From Diphasiastrum complanatum (taxonomy: Eukaryota; Streptophyta; Lycopodiopsida; Lycopodiales; Lycopodiaceae): a stretch of DNA of 64,000 bases. Positions within the stretch are counted from its first letter, which is position 1. Each line of letters starts with the position of its first letter. The notes under the pieces are model-generated. The model was not told where the DNA came from. It did not search any database and worked only from the letters and a program-made list of their open reading frames with translations. Location of the stretch: assembly GCA_029204225.1 (NCBI GenBank), contig CM055106.1:42734368-42798367 (forward strand), read 5' to 3'. This document shows positions 10,828 through 22,640 of the stretch, piece after piece. Both the position numbers and the translations under genes were made by a program.

Positions 10828-11395
10828 GAATGGTGGAGAGGGTGACAAAACAATTAAAATCTTGAACTTTTTATTCAAGGAGGGTACATGTGAGGGCGCA
10901 GAGAAGGGGTCCCGTGTCGATCCCCGGTCGCACACGTTGGGTTTTATGATGAGCTTCAACTCATTGAGGATGAAGGTGTGCCAATCATAGGGCACAACCG
11001 ATGAGGTTAGGGTATTCATTGTAGGATTCCACAATTTGGCTAAGGAGGTTGGATTGAATGCGATCCTTTCGCAGACTTGACACGACTAGGAAATTTTTCA
11101 ATAGATGCGCAGCGGCTTGGATGGTGGGGTTGTTGATGGCCTCCATTAGATAGCCAATGTTGGTATGGAGAATGGTTTCAGGAGTAGGAGGATCAAGTAG
11201 GGCTTGATGAGGGTAGGACCACGATGGTGGCTTGGGCTTGGGTCTATCACTAGAGAGAATCCCAATGGTAGCCAAGGAATTAGAATTCACATGCACGCGG
11301 TGAGTGATACCCTGGCATAGGATGTGGAAACATGTTATATCATGATCCCACATGGCGTAGGCCATGAGGATGAAGTCTGTGAAAATTGTCAACAT
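10828..11395 (-). pseudogene. Unidentified gene fragment
   Basis: A 136-codon frame (11395-10985) overlaps a second frame (11034-10798) that probably continues it after a frameshift near 11000. It has GC content above its surroundings, a Pro/Lys stretch (DRPKPKPPSWSYP), and a more helical part (TIQAAAHLLKNFLVVSSLRKD). I recognise no domain. It is not copia or gypsy coding that I can place. It may be a captured gene piece or the gag of another element. Low confidence that it is a real gene. Confidence 0.3.
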
Positions 11396-13149
11396 TTCCT
11401 AGCAAGTTTGAGGCCTAAATTGGTTATTTTTGTAAATAGTTTTGGATCTAACCTTTCACACGTGTGAAAGAGGGCTATATACTTTTATTCTAATATATAT
11501 TTCATATTGTAGAAGTCTCAAACTTCAGGACCTTCGAAATGACACCAAAATCATGTTATTTGAACATACAAGCCAAAATTGGCTATTTTAGGCTACTGAT
11601 GTCCTAAAATTGGGTCCTAAGTTCTAGAGGAGAGAGAGTAATCTCTCTCACCTATATTAGGCTGAAATTCGTGGAGAACAGGTTGGAGAGACTTATTGTA
11701 TTGTTGAGAGAGATCAATAGATCATTGTCACAGTTTCTTCCTCCATTGAGAGCATTGCTTTGTGTATTGTCTTCAAGCTTTTGTGTATGGTCCTAAGAGG
11801 TTTCCAAAAGTGGTAGGCTGCTGTTGGGAGCCCTGTTTGCTACTATTTCTAGCTGTCATCAGTACCTTTTATTAGTTTCTTTTGTCTCTTGAATGCTTTG
11901 TCAAGTTCATGTGTATCAAAAGTAGCATTAGGATGCTTTACCATTTCTAGCTTTTGTAGCTTATTGTGCAAATATCTTAGCAAAGTATTTTGGGAGTTTG
12001 GATCCATTCAAGATACACTTTTTTCACATGGAATTAAGGCTAGTTGGCTACTATTTTTAGTAAGGTTTCCATTTATGGTGATATTTGGATGTTTGATCAA
12101 GTTCTAGCATGATTATGCATTGCATTGTTGATCAAATCTTACTAACCTTTGTTTGTTGAGTTGAACTTGTGGATCAAAAGCATATTTCAGGTCTATTGAA
12201 GATCAGAGGCTGAGAAGAAGCTATTTTAGACCAGATCATAGCACCTAATCATTTGTTGATTCAATACCAACAATGTTCTGTTCAATGTATTGTTGGCAAT
12301 CTGTGACTTCTGTGGATGAACACTCTCATTAACTGGATGAACCTACTCCTTAAGTGGATGAAAAATACTCTTTGAGTGATTTTGTATTTTCCCAAAAGGC
12401 TGAGCAAAGCTCCCACTTGGATGAAAGATCCCCTTTTGGGTGAACAGATTGTCAACACTCTTTTGCATAAATTTTGGTGTACTTTGTTGAGCATGTAAGT
12501 AACTCTCCTTACATAATTTGATTGGAGCATTTGCTGGAAGGTTTTAACCATTATGCAAATGTGTTTTCAGGTTCTTAACAGGTTGAGGAACATTCTCATG
12601 TGAAGTGATCTTAGATCTACATCTAAACACCAAGATTTGACAAGCTAGTGAAGCTTGTCTTGTGATTCACTAAGTGTGCTCTTTCATTCACCTCTAAAGC
12701 TTGTATTTATCATTTGATGGAGTTTATAAACTTTTAGAAGTGCGATTTACATGTGGTTTTACAGGTTGAATCAATTTCTTAGTGTGTTGATCATATGTTG
12801 ATCAAGTTTGTTCAATTCTAGGTATTCTTGGCAGCCTAGTCTTTTGTATTTTCTAAGAATGCAAGTAACTCTTCACACCATAACTTGATTTGGTCACTTG
12901 CTAGAAAGTTTGAGAGCTTAAGCAAGAGTGTGTTCAGGTTGGTTTGAGTTTGTAATCCATTCTTAGTGTGTGCAAAGTGTTACATGTGTTTCAATCTTCC
13001 TTTCTATGCTTGGAAACTAGCCAAGTTCAAGATAGAAGTGTTTTAGGTTCCTAGATCTTCTGGGATCTCCTTATCCTTCATTTGTTGTGAGGAAAGTGAG
13101 TGCTAGGTGCATTAGTACAGAGCCTAAAAGTTGAAGAATCATTATATTC
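11396..13149. other. Non-coding stretch upstream of copia K gag
   Basis: No convincing ORF. An 18-bp palindrome CTTTCACACGTGTGAAAG lies at 11453-11470. Two diverged copies of one sequence lie at about 12490-12590 and 12858-12960 (shared parts: AAGTAACTCT, GCTGGAAGGTTT versus GCTAGAAAGTTT, TGTGTTCAGGTT). The stretch sits where the leader or LTR of the next element would be, but I find no PBS or TG/CA borders. Confidence 0.5.
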
Positions 13150-14296
13150 ATGGCTTCCAATGGTGGGATCATGTTAGAAACTAATGATAGGCTGAGTTCA
13201 TCAAACTACTCTACATGGAAAGTGAGGATGGAATCCTTACTTGGGTTGAATAAACTCATGGACATAGTTGCAGGAACTAAAGAGAGACCGCCCACAGTTC
13301 AAGAGCAAAAAAGGTTTGATCATATCATTAAGATGAATGTTACCAATGAACTTCTCAAGGAAGTTGGTAAGTGTCAAAGTGCAAGTGAGGCATGGAATGC
13401 TTTGAAGAACCTCTTTGAATCAAAGTCCACATCTAGGGTATTGTTCAGTCATGCATTTGTCTTGAGGGTTAAGTCCTTAAGTGATGATCTTGCATGCATT
13501 GATGAAAGCATAAAAGATGGTGAATAGTCCAAGTTATGTTGAATGGTTTGCTAGATGAACATGCTAACCTTGTGCAAAGTTTTGCCATTCAAAGAGTCTT
13601 TCCAAGTGTGGTTGACTTGCAAGAAATCTTATTGGCTGAAGAACATAGGTTGATATCAAAGCTTGATGGTGAATCCTTGCAAAGTGGAGGTGAAGAGGCT
13701 TTCTTCACAAAATGAAAAGTCAAAGGCAAAGGTAAAGGAAAAGAGAAGGTCAAAGGCAAAGGTAAAGGAAAAGAGAAATGGTCCAAAGGTGGTAACTCAG
13801 ATCATGATGATCACTCTTCCTTGTCCTCTTCTACTTTTTTTGGAAAGAAAGATAAGTCAAAGTTCAAGTGCTTTTATTGTGGGATAATAGTTCATTTTGC
13901 AGATAAATTCATAAAAAGCAAAGTAATGAAGTTAGCAAGCAAAACAACTTTTGTACTTCTAATGAGGATCTAGATTCTTGTGATTCTATCATGATGTGTT
14001 CTTCAAGTCTAATGTCAAGTGGAAGTGACAAGGATTCATGGTGGATAGATAGTGGATCTAGTTCACACATGACTAGTCACAAGGAGTTCTTTACTTCTTT
14101 GATCTCTTATGTTGGAACCAAGAAAGTGGTTCACATGCCAAATGGTGGTGAGTGTATGATCAAAGGTATTGGCTCAATTCCTATTTGTCTTGCTACTAAT
14201 AGGAATGCAAGGCTTGATGGTGTTCCTTACATTCCTTCACTTTCAAGGAATTTTCTAAGTGTTGGTCAAATGTTAAAGAAAGGGAGTATTGGATTT
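13150..14296 (+). pseudogene. copia K gag and protease fragment
   Basis: ATG 13150 opens MASNGGIMLETNDRLSSSNY and WKVRMESLLGL, a gag start very like element B. A stop lies at 13525; in another frame gag continues as QVMLNGLLDEHANLVQSF. A lysine-rich stretch contains a perfect 30-bp tandem duplication (13719-13778). A decayed zinc knuckle CFYCGIIVHFADKF follows, then after further stops the protease motif WWIDSGSSSHMT at about 14040. The frame ends at 14296, where sequence of the unnamed gene family in reverse orientation begins. No integrase or RT follows. Confidence 0.85.
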
Positions 14297-14304
14297 TAGA
14301 CAAC

Positions 14305-14476
14305 TCTTTAGAATGATTTGATAAGAATCGACGAGCTTTGACTCCTCCTATGCTAGGTTTATTGGGTACGTTTCCTGTTTTTCCCAAAAGCTTTTCATCT
14401 TTTTGTATTTTAACATGGCCTTTATGAAGGCCTGCTTTTGACAACACTTCCTCTAATCGAGCGATTGCGACTGCAT
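14305..14476 (-). pseudogene. Fragment of the unnamed gene family seen at 49651-52190
   Basis: The minus strand reads ARLEEVLSKAGLHKG, then GNVPNKPSIGG and KARRFLSNH. This closely matches the gene at 51481-51650, which reads RRLEIVLSNAGLHKG, GNVPNKPSIGGTKARRFLSNH. Similarity stops at about 14305 against the copia K protease and at about 14476 on the other side. The match is strong at protein level with many DNA differences, so it is an older, separate copy. Function unknown. Confidence 0.85.
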
Positions 14477-16984
14477 ATGTTTATATATAGTACTTAGAGT
14501 CTTTGGATGTACCTCTCTCCTCTCTCTCTTTTAATTTATAAGTTGAGTATGTTTTATTTGGAAGAAATCTTACACTTGACAAGAGGTCTAATTTTTGTGT
14601 GGCAATTATGCAAACTTAATATGTTTTGGTCCATATGGAAAATGCACCACAAGTTGGTCTCTTAGAGAGAATGTGGTGCTTTCAATGTTTTTGGCTATCT
14701 CAATCACACTAAGAGATTTTTGTTTGTTCAATAGCCATTTGATGGTTTCTATATCATTGATATCATGTTCCAGGTGGCTTTGATGAGTAGTTACTTTACT
14801 TTCTTAAATAGTACTTCAAATTCAGCTACTCTAAATTATTGACCTATTATGATAATTTGCTAGTGTTACTGTACTTATTTCAATGTTGAGGGTTCAAGTA
14901 TGTTTCACTAAGGCCATTGTGTGATGAGACATTTTATTTGGTCGAGATTCTTGTACCATGAATTGTGAATATTTTGTTGGAACCAAAATTTTTAATATCT
15001 TTGTATATATAAGAGATTTAATTTCTTCTCTTTAAACAAATGATCAATATTAGTGGAGTCACATGTACAAGAAGCTTTCTTTTAGCACAATGTCATACTT
15101 GCCCAACATTTTAGGATCATAGCTAAGAATGGCTCTCAGTGCCCTAGCACTTGAGACTCTCAACTAGACTATTGTAGAGGACTTGGGAACAACTTGGGAA
15201 GATCAACAAGGGAGCATATTGAAGTTTATCTAATAGGATGTTAACTTTCAAACAATCAACTATTTTCTTCGATAAATTTTTATGCTTATCTAAATATTCA
15301 ATTTTTCAATACATAAGATTCATTAAACTCATTATGATAATTTAAGAAGTTGTACAAAAATTACTCATATTTGGATTTTATCTGTTTAATAATAATTTTC
15401 TACTTAATACAAGAAAAATTTATGAAGTTATGACATTGATTCACTCTCACGTTTTGCAATGGGAAATGGTTTTTCAACTTAATAGCTTATTGTGGCCTAT
15501 AGTTTTTCATTATCACCAGTAAATATTGAGCTATTCAAAATAGTTACGCTATTTGTTAAGTTTGTTAGCATGTTGGCTATTTGAAATTAGCATCAAAAGT
15601 TGGATGTCGTACCTCATTACGTCACCACTTCACATTTTTTAGCCAATATTAAAAAAAAATTAAGATACATGGATGGCTACAACATTGTAATGTAAGCAAT
15701 AGATTTTAGATAATAAGGCCACTTACATTTATTATGGCCAAAGTTTATTATGAAACAATAATATGTGAAGAGTTGCAGTCACATGCACACCCTTTTTATT
15801 AAGTGTGACATTTTGTGTCGTGTCGGCTCTCTACCTATTGTATCTACTTTCATTACATTGTGCTTGTCATGAACCATGACTTATGATAAATGAGATCATT
15901 TGAATTGAGTGGATGAGAGTTGAGTTCTATGAGAGAGTTGCCAAATCTACTCTTTAATGATCCATAGCTAGTACTTTCTTGGTTGATTAATTTATTTATG
16001 TAAGCTTATGTTTAAGTCATAATCTTCCACTATAAAAGCGTCTTTATAGCTGTCATGTGAACACACTCTGACTAAATTTGATAGTAATTCTATATAAATT
16101 GTTGATATACTTTAGAATGGAACAGTCTATCTCATATACACACTCCTCATTTCTATACTTTTGTAGGTATATAAATGTTGATGAAGACATTTGTGGTTAC
16201 CATAATGTTGTAAATAATTCTAATAGCTTGACTGCTAAAAAACTAGCCAAGATAATGAATCATTAGGAAATTCTAATTGATGAAACTAGACACTTGACTG
16301 AACCATCAATAAGTTTAAAAGCTTGTAGTTTCTTCCTACAAGCTTTTTAACTCTCTGTACGTATATCTATCAAAGACTAAGGAATAGTCTTGAAGGTTCA
16401 TGAGATACGTGAGTAATTATAGACAATGTATGTATCATTGGTATGAACAATAGTTCATTAAAAAAAATAAATGTAAGATATTAAATATCAAATTGTTCTT
16501 TTTTTTTTGGTTTGGGGGGGGAGTGGGTGAGGTCACCCTCTGAGGGCATTTTGACCAAAAAGGGAATCTGATCGAGGGTGGAATGTCCCGAGGAGACGTC
16601 CTTCCATGCTGTAATTTATGTTTTCACTCTTTTGTTTCAATGATTTTTTTGCCGTAAATTTCCTTTACACGCACATTCCACGCGGAAGGTGCATGTAAAA
16701 AAAGTTCTATCACAAAAAAAGAAATCTGTAGAAAAATCTATTGTGCTAATCAGAAAGACATGCTAAAGGCCATATGATCCATATCTGGACAATAACAAGT
16801 TTGATCTACAAAATGACGTCGAAGTCAAGTTGTGATGTCCCAATCTATTCTCGATGAGGGGAAAAGATAAAGTGAGGATGTGACATTTATGAGCAAGCCT
16901 CACGGTAGCTCGATTTCATTTGTGGACGATTTCACACGGTACTGATTGTTAAATTGATAGCAAGATTTCGAAGGCAGCCCTGGT
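14477..16984. other. Non-coding, AT-rich stretch
   Basis: I see no gene or recognisable element. Short ORFs here have no motif. Low-complexity tracts include a T-run with a G-run at 16500-16522. The rest is unique-looking AT-rich sequence. Confidence 0.6.
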
Positions 16985-17235
16985 CCACAGTGTTCAGGAA
17001 AGCCGGAATAGTTCAAGAATGAAACCGGCATCTTTTCTCAAAAATTGGCATGGCAAAAATTGTACAAGATTTTTTAAGTCATAGATCTTGGGTTTTATAA
17101 GGGAAAACCGGCAAGTAAGAGCTTCTCACTCAATAGAGGCCGAATAACTTTTTCACATATGGATTTTAGAAAGTAAACGTCGAAAAGGTTTCTTGATCAC
17201 TGGCCCCGGAGTCCCGGACCAGCGACAACCTCTCA
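16985..17235 (+). repeat. Dispersed repeat of unknown type, copy 1
   Basis: CAGTGTTC(A/G)GGAAAGCC at 16989 begins a stretch of roughly 240 bp that recurs at 27870-28110 in the same orientation. Shared pieces include AAGAATG(A/G)AACCGGCA, ATTGGCATG versus ACTGGCATG, and AAAAGGTTTCT. It is non-coding, and both copies are followed by a more GC-rich stretch. It may be part of an LTR or other non-coding element. Confidence 0.65.
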
Positions 17236-18060
17236 AAAATGCGTAAGAAGCTTAGCTTTCCCAGCAGTGTCGGACTCCGGTCAGTCGTGCACAGTCTTGA
17301 TATGGTCCCAGCCTGACACCTGGCGCCGTGCCAGCCCCCAGTTAAGTGCTTTAGTTGTAGGTCGGCCAAGTTAAATCACAAGTGCTTGCCACTTGGGAGT
17401 CGGGACTGCGAGGTGTACCTGAAATGCCCCCGCCACGTGTTTTGAAAGTACAGGGGACTCGTGTCTCGGTGCCTGGGAGTATGGGACTCTGGGAGAGTAC
17501 GAGGACTTCTCGTTACCCGTACTACTCTGGGGCCCATTGCTCATTTGCCTATACGCTGGCGGCTAGCTGCTTTGCGACGTGCGTGCTTCAGCTTTGACGC
17601 ATTTGGATCAAGGATTCGGATTCTGGAATCGGCAGGTTCGTTCTTTGAGGCTAAAGCTTGTTTGATTCGATTCATATATGTTGAACGCTTATGTCAATTG
17701 CTGGGTATTGATACACCGACAATTTGTCGGTTCAACAAATGCCACTTAACTAACAAAAGGGCTTCAGAACGTACCAGCTCCCCGGTGAGCCAGTCCCAAA
17801 GCAGATCTGGATTATTTCTTAACTTGCAGCGGATGATATTCATGTCAACATTCAAAATATTCTTGGAAGTGTCTTATATCCCCTTTGTTTGGCTTGTTCT
17901 GTTTGTTTTGTAAAATGACATTGAGAGCTTGTCCCATAGGAGTGCTCTTACAAAATAGACAAATACTTTATAATGCTTAGTTTCACTAGCTAATTTTAGC
18001 TATAAATTTTAATGTCAAAGGTTTTATGCATGACCAAATTCATATGTTAGGCACGTATTG
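17236..18060. other. GC-richer stretch without an identified gene
   Basis: A 150-codon frame (17461-17913) and overlapping ORFs exist, but they show no domain, and the compositional shift alone explains their length. It follows the dispersed repeat as a similar GC-richer stretch does at 28310-28520, so it may be part of the same element. Confidence 0.4.
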
Positions 18061-18440
18061 AACGGGATTGGCTCAACCGGTTAGCTTGACATCCAAAGTT
18101 CTTCGGTCCTAGGTTTGAGCCTCCCCTTGGAAACCAAGAAACATATATTAGGCACCTTGAAACTTCTTCCATGGCATATCTTGTGTCCCACCTCCATGGA
18201 AACCAACTATTTCAAATTAAAATACGAGAAATGTGAGGGGTGAGATACTACTAAGTGGACATCAAGGCATAACACTTAGCAAGAGATTATGCCACTACAT
18301 AGTCATGAGCTTCCAAAGTGTCCATAGGAGGTACTCTCAAACTGTTGCAATCTTATGTTCCATGAGACTAAAACTGTTTGTTGCAAATTGGGGAGTGAGA
18401 GCTATATGGATAGAGCTTTCATAAGAGTGCCAACAAAATG
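18061..18440 (+). mobile_element. Probable tRNA-derived SINE
   Basis: An A-box-like TTGGCTCAACCGG at 18068-18080 followed by TTAGC, and a B-box-like GGTTTGAGCCT at 18112-18122, lie about 43 bases apart, the layout of an RNA polymerase III promoter in plant SINEs. No cloverleaf typical of a working tRNA forms around them. The tail is uncertain: the body may run to about 18440, and no clear poly-A/T end or target duplication was found. Confidence 0.55.
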
Positions 18441-18775
18441 AAAAACTAGATTACACTTTTGTTGTAAAAAACATCACTATCTTTGTATCTTAGTTATGGA
18501 GACATGGTCAAATACAAGCTTATTTTTATCTTGAATATAATAAAATAAAAAATGCATATTAACAACATTGGCCCTATAGCCCATAGCATCATGATAGTAA
18601 GATCTTATAAGGCAAGTCAGCTCAACATCCCATGTCCAACCCAAAGTACCCAATTCATGTGATCTCATTACCATAAGAAAACTTATTTATCTGTTTTGCT
18701 TAAATTTTGGTACCTATAGCACTATGATCACCCAAGTGATTCATAGTTGTCCATGATATCAATCCATCTAACTTT
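18441..18775. other. Non-coding stretch
   Basis: Nothing recognised between the SINE and the LTR fragment. GATATCAATCC-type sequence near 18755 is not a convincing PBS. Confidence 0.5.
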
Positions 18776-19107
18776 TGTGAAGTTTTTAGCACGTGTGAAC
18801 TTCACCACACACCCTACAGGATCTTCCTGAGGTGTTGTGATTGCACAAGATTGATCAGAGAACAGTGTACTCGAAAAATCTATAACAAGAGCACAATGGC
18901 ATACATCTGATGAAAAAATCTAACTTCTCACTATGAGAATTGAATGTCAGAAATATTCTAAGTGCTCAGTATGGGAAATACAGCCTGCTCTCGGGGAGAG
19001 AGAGAAAATCAATGAAAGAAAACTCGGGTAGAAAAAGAATGAGTCCAAATTACCAAAATCTCATCATTCACAATATGAAAATACATGCCAAGATTTTCCT
19101 GAGAGAT
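18776..19107 (-). repeat. Partial LTR of the copia J family, inverted
   Basis: It starts TGTGAAGTTTTTAGCACGTG at 18776 and is the reverse complement of the last ~330 bases of the LTR at 56427-57155 (shared: AACTTCTCACTATGAG, AATGTCAGAAATA, AAATCTCAT, TCACAATATG). Similarity stops near 19107, where a plus-strand gag begins, so the LTR is truncated at that junction. Confidence 0.8.
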
Positions 19108-19975
19108 TAACATCCTCCAAATATTATGCAATGTGGAAGATCAGAATGGAATCATTATTGATTCTACAGGATGTAATGAATATTGTGAGTGAAGTTGAAG
19201 AAGAACCTACTGCACCTAATGAAGCTACAACATTTCACAAAAGCCAGAATTGCCCTTCATTCTATGAAATCAAAAATACTTCTAGATTGCTTACACTTAG
19301 AAACCAAATATTCCTAAGTTATCAGAGAGTAGATGAGAGTGCTTCATCATATGTCATGAGAGTTAAGGATCTTCATCAAGAGTTAGTTGGTATTAGTGAT
19401 GCTCTTAAGAACACTGAACTTGTTCAAGTAGTCCTAAATGGACTTAGAGATGAGTATGACAATATTGTGCAGACTTATGTTGTCAGGGAGGATCTTCCAT
19501 CCTTGGAGACCATGCAAAGTGTTCTCATTGCTGAAGAAAGCAGGCAAGAGAACAAGATGTTGAGGATCAATAGACTTTCATTGAAAGATGGTGGAGATGA
19601 CAAAGCACTCTTCATCAGAGACAAGTCAAGAGGCAAGGGCAAAGGACAACAACACTTCAAGAAGGACAAAGCCAAAGAAGGTGGTGAGGATCAGTCCTCA
19701 CAAGGTGCAACGTAACATCCAGTGGCAAGAAGAAGCTGTCAATGATCAAGTGTTTTTTCTATGGCAAGAAAGGACATTATGCATCAAACTATTTCAAGAA
19801 GAAGAACCAATCTAAGCGAGCTAACCTTACTAATGAGGATGAGTGTGAGGATGTAGAGAGTGAAAGAGAGGATTCATTAATGATGTCTACTTTTTCATCT
19901 TTTCCTTTTAAGAATGAAGAAGTCTGGTGGATAGATAGTGGGGCTAGTTCCCATATGTCTAGTTCTAGGAACTCT
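19108..19975 (+). pseudogene. copia L gag and protease start
   Basis: The sequence begins inside gag (SSKYYAMWKIRMESLLILQD) and lacks the first residues, replaced by an inverted LTR piece. The 19131-19715 frame carries NTSRLLTLRNQIF, ESASSYVMRVKD, VVLNGLRDEYD and LPSLETMQSVLIAEE. A frameshift near 19715-19740 leads to a zinc knuckle with two lost cysteines (CFFYGKKGHYASNYF) and the protease motif WWIDSGASSHMS near 19925. Homology ends near 19975. The lineage is the same as elements F and G. Confidence 0.85.
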
Positions 19976-20243
19976 TTCAGCTTTACCGTTCTTATTTGGT
20001 CTTTTTTATTTTTCTATAGACACTTGTGCATATATCCTCTTTGTTGCCCCTCTCTTTTGTGCATAGTTTGTTGCCAAAAAAAATTTCTCTCACTTTTTTT
20101 GCCATTTTTTTATCTCCCTATATTTTCTCAAACCCCCTTCGCTTTCATTCTTTATGGCCTTATGTTTCCACATCGCCATGACCGCCAACGTCCAAGACAC
20201 ACACATGTGCCAAGGGATTGTCACCAAATTCGTAGTGGGGGCA
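19976..20243. other. Unassigned sequence with LTR polypurine-like end
   Basis: No copia similarity is visible. The stretch ends with GTAGTGGGGGCA just before a TGTTAG, which looks like a polypurine tract next to a 3' LTR. It is probably the end of a different retroelement. Confidence 0.35.
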
Positions 20244-20773
20244 TGTTAGAAGATTCCTATGAAAATTCTTCTAGCAAATTCTAGCAATAATAAGTGTACG
20301 AGGAATTTCAAAAAGCGAAATCGACGGAGAGTATCGACAAGTCACGAATGAAGTCCCAAAATCTAGATATATCGGGAGTGCCAATACTAAAGAAGTCGAC
20401 ACGTAGTGGATCAGCCAATGAGCGAAAACAAAGCGCAGTGCCTCACAACCATATTTTACGGCTATGGGAATAAAAGCTTGGACGAGTCAGCAAAACAATT
20501 AAATCTATTAAAAATGTAATGTTAGACACCCATAGAAGGTTCATTGTACTCACAAGCCTATGGCGTAGAATTAGAGGTAGATTCATTCTCAAATGGGCCC
20601 AAAGTGAAAAGCGACCCAAGTAGTTAAAATGAAATTTGGTTTGTAGAACTTTGTGAAGCCAAGTTGTTATGGCACATGATTTTGGGTGAACCAAAAACCC
20701 TAACCCTAGGAATGTCTATATAATGGCATGTGATACTATTTTTGAGCCACCTTTTTCATTTGAGAAGAATAGA

Positions 20774-20776
<3 letters not shown>
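20244..20776 (+). repeat. Putative LTR with TATA box
   Basis: It begins TGTTAGAAGATT after a purine tract. TATATAA lies at 20717-20723 and the stretch is non-coding. No second copy and no CA end were found; the GA tract begins at 20777, so the right border is unknown. Confidence 0.4.

Positions 20777-20868
<92 letters not shown>
20777..20868. repeat. (GA)n microsatellite, 92 bp
   Basis: Pure GA dinucleotides. The right end joins directly to copia E RT (minus strand), replacing the Asp-Asp of its YVDD box. ORFs here coding for Arg-Glu or Leu-Ser runs are artefacts of the repeat. Confidence 0.98.
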
Positions 20869-20870
<2 letters not shown>

Positions 20871-21437
20871 CACATAAAGTGTGATGATGACAAAGAATTG
20901 ATTAACAACAATAAACATTATAGTCTGCAGAGCTAGGTTTAAAAGCATTATCGATCAAGAACATGTTGATATGATACAACATGCTCTGGAAGATTGTTTC
21001 AAACCGTACAAAGATTTATGGAGTTTGCATACCTGGTCTTCTCGACCATTGAGGATATAGGTGTTCTAGTTTGATCATATAGATGTCCTCCTCAAGAACT
21101 CCATTAAGGAATGTAGTTTTTACATCCATCTGGTGTACCTCAAGGTTTGTTACAGCAACATAAGAAAGTAGCAGTCGAATAGAGGTATGATTTGATGACT
21201 GGGATAAAGGTTTCAAAGCAATCGATATTGGGAATCTGTGAGAATCCTCTTGCCATGAGTCGAGCTTTCCTTTTGTTGATACTGCCATCTGCATTGTATT
21301 TGATCTTGAAGATCCATTTGCAATCGATTATCTTTCTATTTGCTGGCAGATCGGTGACAGTCCAAGTGTTGTTTCTCAGCAGGGAGTTGTGCTCTTTGTC
21401 CATTGATCTGAATTGGCATGTGATAAAGCTTCCTTAA
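20869..21437 (-). pseudogene. copia E RT, truncated at the catalytic box
   Basis: NNTWTVTDLPANRKIIDCKWI and NADGSINKRKARLMARGFSQ (21403-21140) start the RT. After frameshifts come [30 protein letters not shown] and QFFVIITLYV (about 20875). The next residues should be Asp-Asp, but the frame runs into Ser and the CT repeat. The palm active site and all of RNase H are missing. Confidence 0.88.
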
Positions 21438-22090
21438 CTGTGGTCGGCTCCTGAATGGAATAGTGGGCAAACTCATCAATGTATGGGTTCGGCTGAGTTC
21501 AAATTCTTGTTGATCTCTTGGATGAAGTTTGACTGTGAAATTCGACCTTGTATTGGCTATGTCGGCTACTCCTGAGTTGCAGCTTCTTCTTCTTCTTCTT
21601 CTGGATTTGACTGCATTGGGTGACTACAAAAAGAAGTAGAAATTGTATCCCGAGAAGAGTCAGTTGTTGGGGCAGAAATTGTAGACTACATCTGGCCCTT
21701 GCCCTTTACCTGTTAGTAAAAACTTTACAGGAATCTATATTATACAGTCTATACATTCCATCAAGAATAAAATAGCCAACAAAAATAGTCTTAAAAGAAT
21801 GATCATCAAGTTTCTTTCTGTTGTCCATTGGGACATGAGCATATGTTGGGCATTCAAATACTCTCAAATGTTTTATTGAAGGTTTGAATCCTGTCCAAAC
21901 TTCATAAGGAGTTTTGTTGTCAGGAAGGCCTTTAGTTATGCATCGATTCTACAAATAAGCTGTTGTTGAAACAACATGTTGCCAAAATGATTTCGGCAAA
22001 GAAGCATGTGTGATCATGCATTTAGCAGATTCGACTAAGGTCCTATTATTCCTCTCGGCTAGTCCATTCGACTGTCAAAAACAGGAAACA
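21438..22090 (-). pseudogene. copia E integrase and linker, frameshifted
   Basis: Minus-strand frames give SNGLAERNNRTLVESAKCMI near 22060, FWQHVVSTTAY, CITKGLPDNKTPYEVWTG and IFVGYFILDGMYRLYN, then the low-complexity linker and HYSIQEPTTVKEALSHANS near 21480-21440. This is the C-terminal half of the integrase; the DDE Asp residues upstream are missing because the protease is joined to it directly near 22090. No frame is longer than about 60 codons. Confidence 0.75.
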
Positions 22091-22095
22091 ACAAA

Positions 22096-22299
22096 CTATT
22101 GCTCGATGCTAGTGGCTGAGCAATAATCCTCGAACCAATAACCTTCAATTATGTGGGAGCTGTTATCTCCAAGGTGAACAAATCTTTTAGTGTTGTAGAC
22201 CGAATAATCGATGAACCATTCTTGATGGCTTGTCATGTATTGTGTTGCTTCAGAATCGAGGAACCATTCCTCTGATTGTTTGACATGGCCATGGCTCAA
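22096..22299 (-). pseudogene. copia E protease fragment
   Basis: EEWFLDSEATQYMTSHQEWF corresponds to the copia protease site (usually DSGAT/S..HMT), with the Gly of DSG replaced by Glu, so it is catalytically dead. It is followed by VHLGDNSSHIIEG as in element O (QLGDNSTHSIEG). Confidence 0.8.
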
Positions 22300-22640
22300 C
22301 GATGGCTCACCATGAAGACTTTCTGCTCATCATCATCTTCTTGGTTATTCTGTTTCGTGTTGGCTGCATGGGCCTACTGGTCTGGCTGCTTTTTTTTGTC
22401 ATTGTTAAACTTCAAGATTCGATAGTCCTGGATTCATGGTTTGCCCTCTTGTAGTATCTGCAGAAGAGCCTCTTTTTGTTTTGAGCAAGTGGATGATTCT
22501 AGGTCTTCTATGTCTGCAACAACATGATTAAGACTCTGGACAACTTTATATCTGAGTGTGTGGTTATCATCATGACCCAATTTCATAAGAGGATGGCAAA
22601 CTGGACAGTAAGGTCATGTTAGAGTCTTTGACTACTGAAC
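22300..22640 (-). pseudogene. copia E gag C-terminal part, decayed
   Basis: No open frame of length. Minus-strand pieces near 22440-22480 resemble a zinc-knuckle region (KRLFCRYYKRANHESRTI), which suggests the damaged nucleocapsid end of gag. Weak but expected from its position. Confidence 0.4.

Noticed and set aside
10903..10935. tRNA-like TCGATCCCCGG string resembling a B box
   Set aside because: No A box at the right distance and no cloverleaf; it lies inside the minus-strand gene fragment.
17461..17913. 150-codon ORF in a GC-richer stretch
   Set aside because: No domain, overlapping ORFs in other frames, and length explained by base composition.
20736..20948. ORFs encoding long Arg-Glu or Leu-Ser runs (also 24028-24299)
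   Set aside because: They are translations of (GA)n microsatellites; only the short RT part at 20869-20948 is real homology.
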